From the NCBI RefSeq assembly GCF_026151205.1, contig NC_087080.1:1187268-1251267 (forward strand): DNA of 64,000 nucleotides. The letters run 5' to 3'. Shown piece by piece: positions 34,761-46,910 of the stretch. The DNA comes from Bolinopsis microptera (taxonomy: Eukaryota > Ctenophora > Tentaculata > Lobata > Bolinopsidae). How positions within the stretch are numbered: the first letter of the stretch is position 1; every line of letters starts with the position of its first letter. The translations under genes and the position numbers were made by a program. Under the pieces are notes generated by a model. The model was not told the origin of the DNA. It made no database searches and saw only the letters and a program-made list of their open reading frames with translations.

Positions 34761-35987
34761 ATGTCTAAAGATTTTAAACAAGAGATCAAATCAGAACAAG
34801 TGGAGATCTCAGAGAAATCCAACGGTTTCTTCTGCCCAATGTGCGGAGCACATTTCTTTTCAGAAGACTTCTTTGTTGAGCATATCAAAGAACATAAATC
34901 AGTATCAAATTGTTTCATCAAACAAGAAATAAAATCTGAATCAGGTAAACCATCTGTTTTCATGTGTCCAGTTTGTGCTGAACATATTTACTCAGACACT
35001 CAGTTAACAGAACATGTTAAACGGCACCATGATCATAGCAGCACAGAAGTACCTGAAAACCTTGATAATGCAGATAACTTGACGGGAGTAGAACCTCAGA
35101 AAACGTTAGTTCTGTCTCCTAGTGAGAGTTTGTCAGTGAAACCCTTCAAATGTTCAGAGTGTTCATATGCTACAAGTAGAACTAGTGACCTTACTAGACA
35201 TATGGGTATTCACTCTGGAGAGAAACGCTTCAAATGTTCAGAGTGTTCGTTTGCTACTAGACAAGCAGGTAATCTTACTACACATATGAGAATTCACTCT
35301 GGAGAGAAACCCTTTAAATGTTCAGTGTGTTCATTTGCTGCAAGTCAAGCAAGTAATCTCACTAAACATATGAAAATTCACTTTGGAGAGAAACCCTTCA
35401 AATGTTCAGATTGTTCGTTGGCTTTCAGACAAGCAGGTAATCTTACTAGACATATAATAAGAATTCATTCGGGTGAGAAACCCTTCAAATGTTCAGAGTG
35501 TTTGTTTGCTTCATCACGATCCAGTGATCTTCGTAGACATCAAAGAATTCACTCTGGAGAGAAACCCTTCAAATGTTCAGAGTGTTCATATGCTACAAGA
35601 CAAGCAGGCCATCTTACTATACATATGACTATTCACTCTGAAGAGAAACCCTTCAAATGTTCAGAGTGTCCATTTACTGCAAGACAATCAGGTAATCTTA
35701 CTGTACATATGAAGATTCACAATGAAGAGAAACCCTTGAAATGTTCAGAGTGTTCATATGTTGCAAGACAATCAGGTAATATTTCAAAACACATGAAAAT
35801 TCACTCTGGAGAGAAAATCTTCAAATGTTCTGAGTGTTCATATGCTACAAGTAAAGCTGGTAATCTTACTCGACATATGAGAATTCATTCTGGAGAGAAA
35901 CCCTTTAAATGTTCAGAGTGTTCATGTGCTGTGAGTAGAGCTAGTGCAATTACTAGTCTTAAGAAAATTTACTCTTGTGAAAAATGA
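34761..35987 (+). CDS. C2H2 zinc-finger protein, copy 1 (408 aa)
   Basis: Probable nuclear DNA-binding protein. The N-terminus (1-92) has two separate C2H2 fingers (25-45 and 69-89) with four psi-K-x-E sumoylation-type motifs around the first one (K6, K10, K54, K58). A linker of about 40 residues (EVPENLDNADNL...LSPSESLSV) leads to a tandem array of ten fingers of the form FKCSECxxA...LTRHMxIHSGEK. Nine are sound (one has H-X4-H); the tenth has lost both histidines (SLKKIYSCEK). Linkers are HSGEKPF, a variant of the common HTGEKPF. ATG is one base after a 3' splice-like TATTCCAG. Targets are unknown. Confidence 0.9.
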   Translation: MSKDFKQEIKSEQVEISEKSNGFFCPMCGAHFFSEDFFVEHIKEHKSVSNCFIKQEIKSESGKPSVFMCPVCAEHIYSDTQLTEHVKRHHDHSSTEVPENLDNADNLTGVEPQKTLVLSPSESLSVKPFKCSECSYATSRTSDLTRHMGIHSGEKRFKCSECSFATRQAGNLTTHMRIHSGEKPFKCSVCSFAASQASNLTKHMKIHFGEKPFKCSDCSLAFRQAGNLTRHIIRIHSGEKPFKCSECLFASSRSSDLRRHQRIHSGEKPFKCSECSYATRQAGHLTIHMTIHSEEKPFKCSECPFTARQSGNLTVHMKIHNEEKPLKCSECSYVARQSGNISKHMKIHSGEKIFKCSECSYATSKAGNLTRHMRIHSGEKPFKCSECSCAVSRASAITSLKKIYSCEK

Positions 35988-36654
35988 TTCAAATATTAAC
36001 AGTATCTCAATATTTCAATACAAGCAGGTGATGCTACAATACATAATATGAGACTAAACAATCGCAGGTAACCCTCTTAATATTCAGTGTGCTCATATTA
36101 CTATCTTGCAGTTCAAATGGATTTAAGCTTTAAACAAAATATTTCTCTTTGGTTAGAAATCTTCCAGATGTTAATGATGTTTATAGTCTGAAAGGGATTG
36201 TTAACATATTATGTGAGTCAGATTTGGGCTATTTTAGACTCTTCCTCCACTGTAAGCCACTTTGCAGACAGCTTAGCATAGAAATTTCAAAATGGGGACT
36301 TGCTAGAATATAAGTTGTAAAAGTTCTATCTTTGCTCATAATATGCTGCTGCAATGGTATTATGATGTTTTAAAATGTCTGAAGATTCATTCTGGTGAAA
36401 AGCAATAATTATATCAACACAATTACAAATAGATTGACGGTAGTTTCTAAAGCATTATTTTTATTCATAATTGCAAGTGTTTTATTTTAGATGAGATAAT
36501 TCGTGTTGGTGTGTTGAGAATTAATTCATCCATTTATTTTATTTGAATTTCGTTGTATCACGGTATGAATGCAAAATTTCTCGAAGATCCAATTTACAAT
36601 AATTTTTGTAATTTATATGATATTATTATTTATCTAATATTTTGATATCCTAGA

Positions 36655-37862
36655 ATGTCTAAAGATTTTAAACAAGAGATCAAATCAGAACAAGTGGAGA
36701 TCTCAGAGAAATCCAACGGTTTCCTCTGTCCAATGTGCGGAGCACATTTCTTTTCAGAAGACTTCTTTGTTGAGCACATCAAAGAACATAAATCAGTATC
36801 AAATTGTTCCATCAAACAAGAAATAAAATCTGAATCAGATAAACCGTCTGTTTTCATGTGTCCAGTTTGTGCTGAACATGTTTACTCAGACACTCAGCTA
36901 ATAGAACATGTTAAACAGCACCATGATCATAGCAGCCCAGAAGTACCTGAAAACCTTGATAATGCAGATAACTTGACGGGAGTAGAACCTCAGAAAACGT
37001 TAGTTCTGTCTCCTAGTGAGAGTTTGTCAGTGAAACCCTTCAAATGTTCAGAGTGTTCATATGCTTCTAGTAGAAATAGTGACCTTCATAGACATATGGT
37101 TATTCACTCTGGAGAGAAACGCTACAAATGTTCAGAGTGTTCGTTTGCTACAAGACAAGCAGGTTATCTTACTACACATAAGAGAATTCACTCTGGAGAG
37201 AAACCCTTTAAATGTACTTTGTGTTCATTTGCTGCAAGTCAAGCAAGTAATCTCACTAAACATATGAAAATTCACTCTGGGGAGAAACCTTTTAAATGTT
37301 CAGAGTGTTCATATGCTACAAGTAGAGCAGGTACTCTTACTAGACATATAATGAGAATTCATTCGGGTGAGAAACCTTTCAAATGTTCAGAGTGTTCGTT
37401 TGCTTCATCACGATCCAGTGATCTTCGTAGACATCAAAGAATTCACTCTGGAGAGAAACCCTTCAAATGTGTAGAGTGTTCATATGCTACTAGACAAGCA
37501 GGCCATCTTGCTATACATATGAGAATTCACTCTGGAGAGAAACCCTTAAATGTTCAGAGTGTTCATTTGGTGCAAGAGAAGCAGGTTATCTCACTAGACA
37601 TATGAGAATTCACTCTGGAGAGAAACCCTTTAAATGTTCAGAGTGTTCCTATGCTGCAGGACAAGCAGGTAATCTCACTAAACATATAACGAGAATTCAC
37701 TCTGGAGAGAAACACTTCAAATGTTCAGAGTGTTCATATGCTACAAGTATAGCTGGTAATCTTACTAGACATGTGAAAATTCACTCTTGCAAAAATGATT
37801 CAAATATTAACAGTATCTCAATTTTTCAATACAAGCAGGTGATGCTACAATACATAATATGA
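36655..37862 (+). pseudogene. C2H2 zinc-finger copy 2, frameshifted
   Basis: Frame 1 runs 36655-37605: the same N-terminal pair of fingers and linker, then six array fingers (the fourth with H-X4-H). A single C is missing at about 37547 (CCCTTAAATG for CCCTTCAAATG). The frame continues at 37602-37862 with two or three more fingers. A second one-base loss at the end (TTGCAAAAATG for TTGCTAAAAATG) removes the stop used by sister copies. It may be a true pseudogene or an assembly error in a homopolymer; read evidence would decide. Confidence 0.85.
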
Positions 37863-38465
37863 GACTAAACAATCGCAGGTAACCTCCTAATATTCAGTGT
37901 GCTCATATTAATATCTTGCAGTTCAAATGGATAAGCTTTAAAACAAAATATTTCTCTCTGGTTAGAAATCTTCCAGATGTTAATGATGTTTATAGTCTGA
38001 AAGGGATTGTTAACATATTATGTGAGTCAGATTTGGGCTATTTTAGACTCTTCCCCACTGTAAGCCACTTTGCAGACAGCTTTAGCATAGAAATTTCAAA
38101 ATGGGGACTTGCTAGAAGATTAGTTGTAAAAATGCTATCTTTGCTCATAATATGCTGCTGCAATGGTATTATCTTGTTTTAAAATGTCTGAAGATTCATT
38201 CTGGTGAAAAGCAATAATTATATCAACACAATTACAAATAGATTGACGGTAGTTTCTAAAGCATTATTTTTATTCATAATTGGAAGTGTTTTATTTTAGA
38301 TGAGATAATTCGTGTTGGTGTGTTGAGAATTAATTCATCCATTTATTTTATTTGAATTTCGTTCTATCACGGTATGAATGCAAAATTTCTCGAAGATCCA
38401 ATTTACCATAATTTTTGTAATTTATATGATATTATTATTAATATCTAATATTTTGATATCCTAGA

Positions 38466-39350
38466 ATGTCTAAAGATTTTAAACAAGAGATCAAATCAGA
38501 ACAAGTGGAGATCTCAGAGAAATCCAACGGTTTCCTCTGCCCAATGTGCGGAGCACATTTCTTTTCAGAAGACTTCTTTGTTGAGCACATCAAAGAACAT
38601 AAATCAGTATCAAATTGTTCCATAAAAGAAGAAATAAAATCTGAATCAGATAAACCGTCTGTTTTCATGTGTCCAGTTTGTGCTGAACATGTTTACTCAG
38701 ACACTCAGCTAATAGAACATGTTAAACAGCACCATGATCATAGCATCCCAGAAGTACCTGAAAACCTTGATAATGCAGATAACTTGACGGGAGTAGAAGC
38801 TCAGAAAACATTAGTTCTGTCTCCTAGTGAGAGTTTGTCAGTGAAACCTTTTAAATGTTCAGAGTGTTCATATGCTACAAGTAGAGCTAGTAACCTTTCT
38901 AAACATATGGGTATTCACTCTGGAGAGAAACCCTTCAAATGTTCAGAGTGTTCATATGCTACAAGACAAGCAGGCCATCTTACTAGACATATGAAGATTC
39001 ACAATGAAGAAAAACCCTTTAAATGTTCTGTGTGTTCATTTGCTGCAAGTAAAGCAGGTCATCTTTCTAGACATATGAGAATTCACTCTGAGGAGAAACG
39101 CTTCAAATGTTCAGAGTGTTCATATGCTGCAAGAGAAGCAGGTACTCTTACTAGGCATATGAGAATTCACTCTGGAGAGAAACCCTTTAAATGTTCAGAG
39201 TGTTCATATGCTGCAAGACAAGCAGGTAATCTAACTAAACATATAACGAGAATTCACTCTGGAGAGAAACGCTTCAAATGTTCAGACTGTTCATATGTTA
39301 CAAGTATAGCTGGTAATCTTACTAGACATGTGAAAATTCACTCTTGCTAA
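38466..39350 (+). CDS. C2H2 zinc-finger protein, copy 3 (294 aa)
   Basis: Intact. Two N-terminal fingers with the sumoylation-type motifs (here IKEE IKSE in place of IKQE IKSE), the linker, then six array fingers ending NLTRHVKIHSC and stop. Helix residues before the first His differ among fingers (RASNLSK, QAGHLTR, KAGHLSR, EAGTLTR, QAGNLTK, IAGNLTR), while the scaffold is nearly constant. Preceded by GATATCCTAG directly before the A of AATG. Confidence 0.9.
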   Translation: MSKDFKQEIKSEQVEISEKSNGFLCPMCGAHFFSEDFFVEHIKEHKSVSNCSIKEEIKSESDKPSVFMCPVCAEHVYSDTQLIEHVKQHHDHSIPEVPENLDNADNLTGVEAQKTLVLSPSESLSVKPFKCSECSYATSRASNLSKHMGIHSGEKPFKCSECSYATRQAGHLTRHMKIHNEEKPFKCSVCSFAASKAGHLSRHMRIHSEEKRFKCSECSYAAREAGTLTRHMRIHSGEKPFKCSECSYAARQAGNLTKHITRIHSGEKRFKCSDCSYVTSIAGNLTRHVKIHSC

Positions 39351-40014
39351 AAATGATTCAACTATTAACAGTTTATCAATATTTCAATACAAGCAGGTGA
39401 TGCTACAATACATAATATGAGACTAAACTATTGGAGGTAACCCTCCAAATATTCAGTGTGCTCATTACTATCTTGCAGTTCAAATGGATAATCTTTAAAA
39501 CAAAATATTTCTCTCTGGTTAGAAATCTTCCAGATGTTAATGATGTTTATAGTCTGAAAGGGATTGTTAACATATTATGTAAGTCAGATTTGGGCTATTT
39601 TAGACTCTTCCTCCACTGTAAGCCACTTTGCAGACAGCCTTAGTATAGAAATTTCAAATTGGGGACTTGCTAGATGATTAGTTGTAAAAATTCTTTCTTT
39701 GCGCATAATATGCTGTTGCAATGGTATTAAAATGTCTGAGGATTCATTCTGGTGAAAAGCAATAATTATATCAACACAATTACAAATAGATTGACGGTAG
39801 TTTCTAAAGCATTGTTTTTATTTATATTTGCCAATGTTTTATTTAAGATGAGATAAGTCGTGTTGGTGTGTTGAGAATTAATTCATCCATTTATCTTATT
39901 TGAATTTTGTTGTATCACGGAATAAATGCAAAATTTCTCGAAGATCCAATTTACAATAAATTTTATAATTTATATGATATTATTATTATTTATCAGATAT
40001 TTTGATATCCTAGA

Positions 40015-40916
40015 ATGTCTAAAGATTTTAAACAAGAGATCAAATCAGAACAAGTGGAGATCTCAGAGAAATCCAACGGTTTCCTCTGCCCAATGTGCGG
40101 AGCACATTTCTTTTTTCAGAAGACTTCTTTGTTGAGCACATCAAAGAACATAAATCAGTATCAAATTGTTCCATAAAAGAAGAAATAAAATCTGAATCAG
40201 ATAAACCGTCTGTTTTCATGTGTCCAGTTTGTGCTGAACATGTTTACTCAGACACTCAGCTAATAGAACATGTTAAACAGCACCATGATCACAGCAGCCC
40301 AGAAGTACCTGAAAACCTTGATAATGCAGATAACTTGACGGGACTAGAACCTCAGAAAACGTTAGTTCTGTCTCCTAGTGAGAGTTTGTCAGTGAAACCC
40401 TTCAAATGTTCAGAGTGTTCATTTGCTACAAGTAGAGCTAGTAACCTTACTAGACATATGGGTATTCACTCTGGAGAGAAACGCTTCAAATGTTCAGAGT
40501 GTTCATATGCTACAAATAGAACTAGTGACCTTACTAGACATATGGGTATTCACTCTGGAAAGAAACGCTTCAAATGTTTAGAGTGTTCGTTTGCTACAAG
40601 ACAAGCAGGCCATCTTACTAGACATATGAAGATTCACAATGAAGAAAAACCCTTTAAATGTTCTGTGTGTTCATTTGCTGCATGTCAAGCAAGTAATCTT
40701 ACTACACATATGAGAATTCACTCTGGAGAGAAACCCTTCAAATGTTCAGAGTGTTCGTTTGCTGCAAGTAGAGCTGGTAATCTTACTACACATATGGGTA
40801 TTCACTCTGGCGAAAAACCCTTCAAATGTTCAGAGTGTTCATATGCTACACGTAGAGCTGGTAATCTTACTAGACATATGAAAATTCAATGTGTTGAAAA
40901 AAGATTCAAATATTAG
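40015..40916 (+). pseudogene. C2H2 zinc-finger copy 4, frameshift in finger 1
   Basis: The usual start MSKDFKQ at 40015 is present, but two extra T at about 40111-40116 shift the frame within the first finger. The rest (40095-40916, open) holds finger 2, the linker and six array fingers, ending MKIQCVEKRFKY; in the last finger the second His is replaced by Gln. An internal ATG at 40095 could start a shorter protein lacking the N-terminal motifs. Array and 3' end are almost identical to copy 9. Confidence 0.85.
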
Positions 40917-41002
40917 CAGTTTCTCAATAATTGTAGCATCACCTGCTTGTATTGAAACATTATTTCGATACAAGCAGGTGATGTTACAATACTATATAAT
41001 AC

Positions 41003-41080
41003 CTCCGCCACTGAGTGCTGATCGCGATAATTCCCGACAGCTTGCTGGAGGGAACGCAAGGGCACGAAGTAGTGGAGGTA
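41003..41080. repeat. Foldback block in type-B spacer
   Basis: ATACCTCCGCCACT and AGTAGTGGAGGTA are inverted ends around a GC-richer core with an inner TTCCC/GGGAA stem. The same block is at about 45356-45441 and 49946-50025, only after copies 4, 6 and 9. Confidence 0.7.
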
Positions 41081-42345
41081 CGGGTATTTGCCTCACAGAA
41101 TGGCCAAAAAAAAGGAAGGTAGATCTCAAAATCACAAAACACACTTTATTCCAGTTTTTATCTCATAAAGTCATAAGAAGCTAAGTCATATTTTTCTTCC
41201 CGGGGGTTTATTTAATCTCATAACCATTTTTTCTTTGAGAAAAATTGGCCGGAAAATCTTCCTCCATAAAAACATGCCTCACAGAATGGCCAAATCTGAA
41301 TTTCTATAATTTTTTGATGGAGATACTTTTTAAATTTCTATCACTACACGTTGTTAGAAAACCTATTAAGGAATGGGGTAATAACCTAAAACTCACGAAA
41401 AAACTGCGCTGTGAAAAATTATTTCACAAAAAAGAAAAAATGCCTGACAAAATGGCCAAAAAAAAAAGAAAACGAGAAAATTTTATTTTTTTAAAACCTT
41501 TGGCTCTTGTTTCAGGCCTGCTGCTGGTATTAATATGCCTTGTTAACACCCCCATATGGGTGAAATTTCTTAGAACTGAATAAAAAGGGCATAATTTCCT
41601 ACACCAAAAATGGCCATTTTGTGTGGCATTGTTCATATTCCCTGATTTCATGATTTATAACCTTCATTCGGCTGTAAAAACACTCCATCTGGGGTGTTAT
41701 TGTATGATAAATAGCTTGTGAATACTTTAGACTTATTGTTTCATTAAATAAAAGGAGTTTTAAATTTTGGCCATTTTGTGAGGCATATTTTGGCCACTTT
41801 TTGAGGCGTTTAGCCATTTTAGCATTTTGTCCTTCCTATATTGAACAATGTTCGTTTTGTTAGATGAATACTATTCTTTAAACGTCTTCTGTCATACTGG
41901 TGCCAGAAGTTCTCACCAAAATGCAAACTTAGTTCAAAAATTTGAAAACAAATTTTGTGAGGCATATTTTGGCCATTTTGTGAGGCATGTAGCCATTTTA
42001 GCATTTTTTTCTTCCTATATTGAACAATGTTCGTTTTGTTTGATGAATACTAGTCTTTGAACATCTTCTGTCATACTGGTGCCAGAAGTTCTCACCAAAA
42101 TGTAAACTTAGTTCAAAAATTTGAAAACAAATTTTTCAGTGCTCAAAATTTCTACATAAACAGTCATATTTATGCCAGAAAATGTGGTCCTAGTTAATGA
42201 TTTCACCACAGGAAGTGTTGCCAGAAAACTTTTGTTTCATATGGTATCCACAAAACCTACCAGTCTTATATAAAAAATTAGTTACAAAAACATTTACAAA
42301 TTTGGCCATTCTGTGAGGCTAGCCATTCTGTGAGGCATTTACCCG
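41081..42345. mobile_element. 1265-bp DNA element A with reiterated terminal motif
   Basis: Ends CGGGTAWWTGCCTCACAGAA then TGGCC are inverted, flanked by TA. The motif GCCTCACAGAATGGCC or close variants recurs about eight to nine times inside, in both orientations (41276, 41442, 41608, 41766, 41787, 41958, 41974, 42302, 42320). A 170-bp internal segment is directly duplicated (41815-41945 and 41990-42140). No transposase. Compared with copy 6, the right flank resumes about 470 bp further along, so a deletion accompanied or followed insertion. Confidence 0.78.
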
Positions 42346-42724
42346 TAGTATAGAAATTTCAAAATGGGGACTTGCTAGAATATTAGTTGTAAAAATGCTA
42401 TCTTTGCTCATAATATGCTGCTGCAATGGTATTATGATGTTTTAAAATGTCTGAAGATTCATTCGGTGAAAAGCGATAATTATATCAACACAATTACAAA
42501 TAGATTGACGGTAGTTTCTAAAGCATTATTTTTATTCATAATTGCAAGTGTTTTATTTTAGATGAGATAATTCGTGTTGGTGTGTTGAGAATTAATTCAT
42601 CCATTTATTTTATTTGAATTTCGTTGTATCACGGAATGAATGCAAAATTTCTCGAAGATCCAATTTACAATAATTTATGTAATTTATATGATATTATTAA
42701 TATCTAATATTTTGATATCCTAGA

Positions 42725-43777
42725 ATGTCTAAAGATTTTAAACGAGAGATCAAATCAGAACAAGTGGAGATTTCAGAGAAATCCAACGGTTTCCTCTGCC
42801 CAATGTGCGGAGCACATTTTTTTTCAGAAGACTACTTTGTTGAGCACATCAAAGAACATAAATCATTATCAAATTGTTCCATAAAACAAGAAATAAAATC
42901 TGAATCAGATAAACCGTCTGTTTTCATGTGTCCAGTTTGTGCTGAACATGTTTACTCAGACGCTCAGTTAACAGAACATGTTAAACAGCACCATGATCAC
43001 AGCAGCCAAGAAGTACCTGAAAACCTCGATAATGCAGATAACTTGACGGGACTAGAACTTCAGAAAACGTTAGTTCTGTCTCCTAGTGAGAGTTTGTCAG
43101 TGAAACCCTTTAAATGTTCAGAGTGTTCATATGCTACAAGTAGAACTAGTGACCTTACTAGACATATGGGTATTCACTCTGGAGAGAAACGCTTTAAATG
43201 TTCAGAGTGTTCATTTACTACAAGAGAAGCAGGTAATCTTACTAGACATATGAGAACTCACTCTGGAGACAAACCCTTTAAATGTTCAGAGTGTTCATTT
43301 GCTGCAAGAGAAACAGGTACTCTTACTAGACATATGAGTGTTCACTCTGGAGAGAAACCCTTTAAATGTTCTGACTGTTCATTTGCTGCAAGTCAAGCAG
43401 GTAATCTTACTAGACATATGAGAATTCATTCTGGAGAGAAACCCTTTAAATGTTCTTTGTGTTCATTTGCTGCAAGTCAAGCAAGTAATCTCACTAAACA
43501 TATGAAAATTCACTCTGGAGAGAAACCCTTTAAATGTTTAGAGTGTTCATATGATACAAGTAGAGCAGGTAGTCTTACTAGACATATAATGAGAATTCAT
43601 TCGGGTGAGAAACCCTTCAAATGTTTAGAGTGTTCGTTTGCTTCATCACGATCCAGTGATCTTCGTCGACATCAAAGAATTCACTCTGGAGAGAAACCCT
43701 TCAAATGTTCAGAGTGTTCATATGCTACAAGGATAGCTGGTAATCTTACTAGACATGTGAAAATTCACTCTTGCTAA
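42725..43777 (+). CDS. C2H2 zinc-finger protein, copy 5 (350 aa)
   Basis: Intact. N-terminal FKREIKSE (R for Q), two fingers, linker, then eight array fingers ending RHVKIHSC. Helices in order: RTSDLTR, EAGNLTR, ETGTLTR, QAGNLTR, QASNLTK, RAGSLTR (H-X4-H), RSSDLRR, IAGNLTR. Upstream it has a normal spacer next to element A. Confidence 0.9.
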   Translation: MSKDFKREIKSEQVEISEKSNGFLCPMCGAHFFSEDYFVEHIKEHKSLSNCSIKQEIKSESDKPSVFMCPVCAEHVYSDAQLTEHVKQHHDHSSQEVPENLDNADNLTGLELQKTLVLSPSESLSVKPFKCSECSYATSRTSDLTRHMGIHSGEKRFKCSECSFTTREAGNLTRHMRTHSGDKPFKCSECSFAARETGTLTRHMSVHSGEKPFKCSDCSFAASQAGNLTRHMRIHSGEKPFKCSLCSFAASQASNLTKHMKIHSGEKPFKCLECSYDTSRAGSLTRHIMRIHSGEKPFKCLECSFASSRSSDLRRHQRIHSGEKPFKCSECSYATRIAGNLTRHVKIHSC

Positions 43778-44463
43778 AAATGATTCAAATATTAACAGTA
43801 TCTCAATATTTCAATACAAGCAGGTGATGCTACTATACACAATATGAGACTAAATAATTGCCGGTAACCCTCCAAATATTCATGGTGCTCATATTAACTT
43901 ATTATTATCGTGCAGTTCAAATGGATTTAAACTTTAAATAAAATATTTCTCTCTGGTTAGAAATCTTCCAGATGTTAATGATGTTTATAGTCTGACAGGG
44001 ATTGTTAACATAATATTATGTGAGTCAGATTTGGGCTATTTTAGACTCTTCCCCCACTGTAAGCCAAGTTAGCAGACAGCTTTAGTATAGAAATTTCAAA
44101 ATGGGGACTTGCTAGATGATTAGTTGTAAAAATTCTATCTTTGCTCATAATATGCTGCTGCAATGGTATTATCTTGTTTTAAAATGTCTGAAAATTCATT
44201 CTGGTGAAAAGCAATAATTATATCAACACAATTACAAATAGATTGACGGTAGTTTCTAAAGCATTATTTTTATTCATAATTGCCAGTGTTTTATTTTAGA
44301 TGAGATAATTCGTGTTGGTGTGTTGAGAATTAATTCATCCATTTATTTTATTTGAATTTCGTTGTATCACGTAATGAATGCAAAATTTATCGAAGATCCA
44401 ATTTACAATAATTTTTGTAATTTATATGATATTATTATTTATCTAATATTTTGATATCCTAGA

Positions 44464-45279
44464 ATGTCTAAAGATTTTAAACAAGAGATCAAATCAGAAC
44501 AAGTGGAGATCTCAGAGAAATCCAACGGTTTCCTCTGTCCAATGTGCGGAGCACATTTCTTTTCAGAAGACTTCTTTGTTGAGCACATCAAAGAACATAA
44601 ATCAGTATCAAATTGTTCCATCAAACAAGAAATAAAATCTGAATCAAATAAACCGTCTGTTTTCATGTGTCCAGTTTGTGCTGAACATGTTTACTCAGAC
44701 GCTCAGTTAATAGAACATGTTAAACAGCACCATGATCACAGCAGCCAAGAAGTACCTGAAAACCTTGATAATGCAGATAACTTGACGGGAGTAAAACCTC
44801 AGAAAACATTAGTTCTGTCTCCTAGTGAGAGTTTGTCAGTGAAACCCTTCAAATGTTCAGAGTGTTCATATGCTACAAGTAGAACTAGTGACCTTACTAG
44901 ACATATGGGTATTCACTCTGGAGAGAAACGCTTCAAATGTTTAGAGTGTTCATTTGCTGCAAGACAAGCAAGCCATCTTACTAGACATATGAAGATTCAC
45001 AATGAAGAAAAACCCTTTAAATGTTCTGTGTGTTCATTTGCTGCAAGTCAAGCAAGTAATCTTACTACACATATGAGAATTCACTCTGGAGAGAAACCCT
45101 TCAAATGTTCAGAGTGTTCGTTTGCTGCAAGTAGAGCTGGTAATCTTACTACACATATGGTTATTCACTCTGGAGAGAAACCCTTCAAATGTTCAGAGTG
45201 TTTATATGCTACACGTAGAGCTGGTAATCTTACTAGACATATGAAAATTCAATGTGTTGAAAAAAGATTCAAATATTAG
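44464..45279 (+). CDS. C2H2 zinc-finger protein, copy 6 (271 aa)
   Basis: Intact, type-B ending (MKIQCVEKRFKY). Two N-terminal fingers, linker, then five array fingers; the last lacks its second His (Q). Two linkers read HNEEKPF. It is followed by the short hairpin and the CTCCGCCACT foldback block also seen after copies 4 and 9. Confidence 0.9.
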   Translation: MSKDFKQEIKSEQVEISEKSNGFLCPMCGAHFFSEDFFVEHIKEHKSVSNCSIKQEIKSESNKPSVFMCPVCAEHVYSDAQLIEHVKQHHDHSSQEVPENLDNADNLTGVKPQKTLVLSPSESLSVKPFKCSECSYATSRTSDLTRHMGIHSGEKRFKCLECSFAARQASHLTRHMKIHNEEKPFKCSVCSFAASQASNLTTHMRIHSGEKPFKCSECSFAASRAGNLTTHMVIHSGEKPFKCSECLYATRRAGNLTRHMKIQCVEKRFKY

Positions 45280-46231
45280 CAGTTTCTCAATAATTGTAGC
45301 ATGCTTGTATTGAAACATTATTTCAATACAAGCAGGTGATGTTACAATACTATATAATACCTCCGCCACTGAGTGCTGATCGCGATAATTCCCGACAGCT
45401 TGCTGGAGGGAACGCGAGGGCAAGAAGTAGTGGAGGTATTATATTTTTCCCTTCCGGGAATTATAGCCACTAAAAGTCTGGGACACCGAGAGCTGATAAT
45501 TTGCACATTTTTCTTGCAAGGGAGGCGAAGGTATTATCAGCATAGACTCAGACTGGCAGGCGGCAAGTTTCAAAATAATAACACCGGCGTTCTATATATT
45601 AGACACTATATTGTATGGCGGCACGTATCGGATTACACCCCTTCCAATCGGAACCAGAACGTATAATAATTCATAATAGGAGACTAAACAATTGCATGAA
45701 ACCCTTTAAATATTCAGTGTGCTCATATTAATATCTTACAGTTCAAATGGATAATCTTTAAAACAAAATATTTCTCTCTGGTTAGAATTCTTCCAGATGT
45801 TAATGATGATTATAGTCTGAAAGGGATTGTTAACATATTATGTAAGTCAGATTTGGGCTATTTTAGACTCTTCCCCCACTGTAAGCCACTTTGCAGACAG
45901 CCTTAGTATAGAAATTTCAAAATGGGGACTTGCTAGAAGATTAGTTGTAAAAATGCTATCTTTGCTCATATTATATGCTGCTGCAATGGTATTATGATGT
46001 TTTAAAATGTCCGAAAATTCATTCTGGTGAAAAGCTATAATTATATCAACACAATTACAAATAGATTGACTGTAGTTTCTGAAGCATTATTTTTAATTAT
46101 AATTGCAAGTGTTTTATTTTAGATGAGATAATTCGTGTTGGTGTGTTTAGAATTAATTCATCCATTTATTTTATTTGAATTTCGTTCTATCACGGTATGA
46201 ATGCAAAATTTCTCGAAGATCCAATTTACAA

Positions 46232-46910
46232 TAATTTATGAGAAATCCAACGGTTTCCTCTGCCCAATGTGCGGAGCACATTTCTTTTCAGAAGACTTCT
46301 TTGTTGAGCATATCAAAGAACATAAATCAGTATTAAATTGTTCCATCAAACAAGAAATAAAATCTGAATCAGATAAACCGTCTGTTTTCATGTGTCCAGT
46401 TTGTGCTGAACATGTTTACTCAGACACTCAGCTAATAGAACATGTAAAACAGCACCATGATCACAGCAGCCCAGAAGTACCTGAAAACCTTGATAATGCA
46501 GATAATTTGACGGGAGCAGAACCTCAGAAAACATTAGTTCTGTCTCCTAGTGAGAGTTTGTCAGTGAAACCTTTTAAATGTTCAGAGTGTTCATATGCTA
46601 CAAGTAGAGGTAGTGACCTACTAGACATATGAGAATTCACTCTGGAGAGAAACCCTTCAAATGTTCTCAGTGTTCGTTTGCTGCAAGAGAAACAGGTTAT
46701 CTTACTAGACATATGAGAATTCACTCTGGAGAGAAACCCTTTAAATGTTCAGAGTGTTCATTTGCTGCAAGAGAAGCAGGTAATCTCACTCAACATATAA
46801 CGATAATTCACTCTGGAGAGAAACGCTTCAAATGTTCAGAGTGTTCATATGCTACAAGTAAAGCTGGTAATCTTACTAGACATATGAGAATTCACTCTTC
46901 CAAAAAATGA
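46232..46910 (+). pseudogene. C2H2 zinc-finger copy 7, start lost and frameshifted
   Basis: A deletion joins spacer sequence (TTTACAATAATTTAT) directly to codon 18 or so (EKSNGFLC), removing the normal start and the first sumoylation-type motifs. One T is missing at about 46620 (GACCTACTAG for GACCTTACTAG), shifting the frame in the first array finger. Three or four further fingers follow to a stop at 46910 (MRIHSSKK). Confidence 0.85.

Noticed and set aside
36068-36111. Possible short intron (CAG-GTAACC to CTTGCAG) in zinc-finger 3' spacers
   Set aside because: Only 44 nt and downstream of the stop; conserved because spacers are duplicated. Not enough to call splicing.
36630-36857. 75-codon antisense frame (MKTDGL...GYQNIR) repeated opposite most zinc-finger starts
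   Set aside because: It is the mirror of a strongly conserved coding N-terminus and recurs only because the genes were duplicated; no independent sign of coding.
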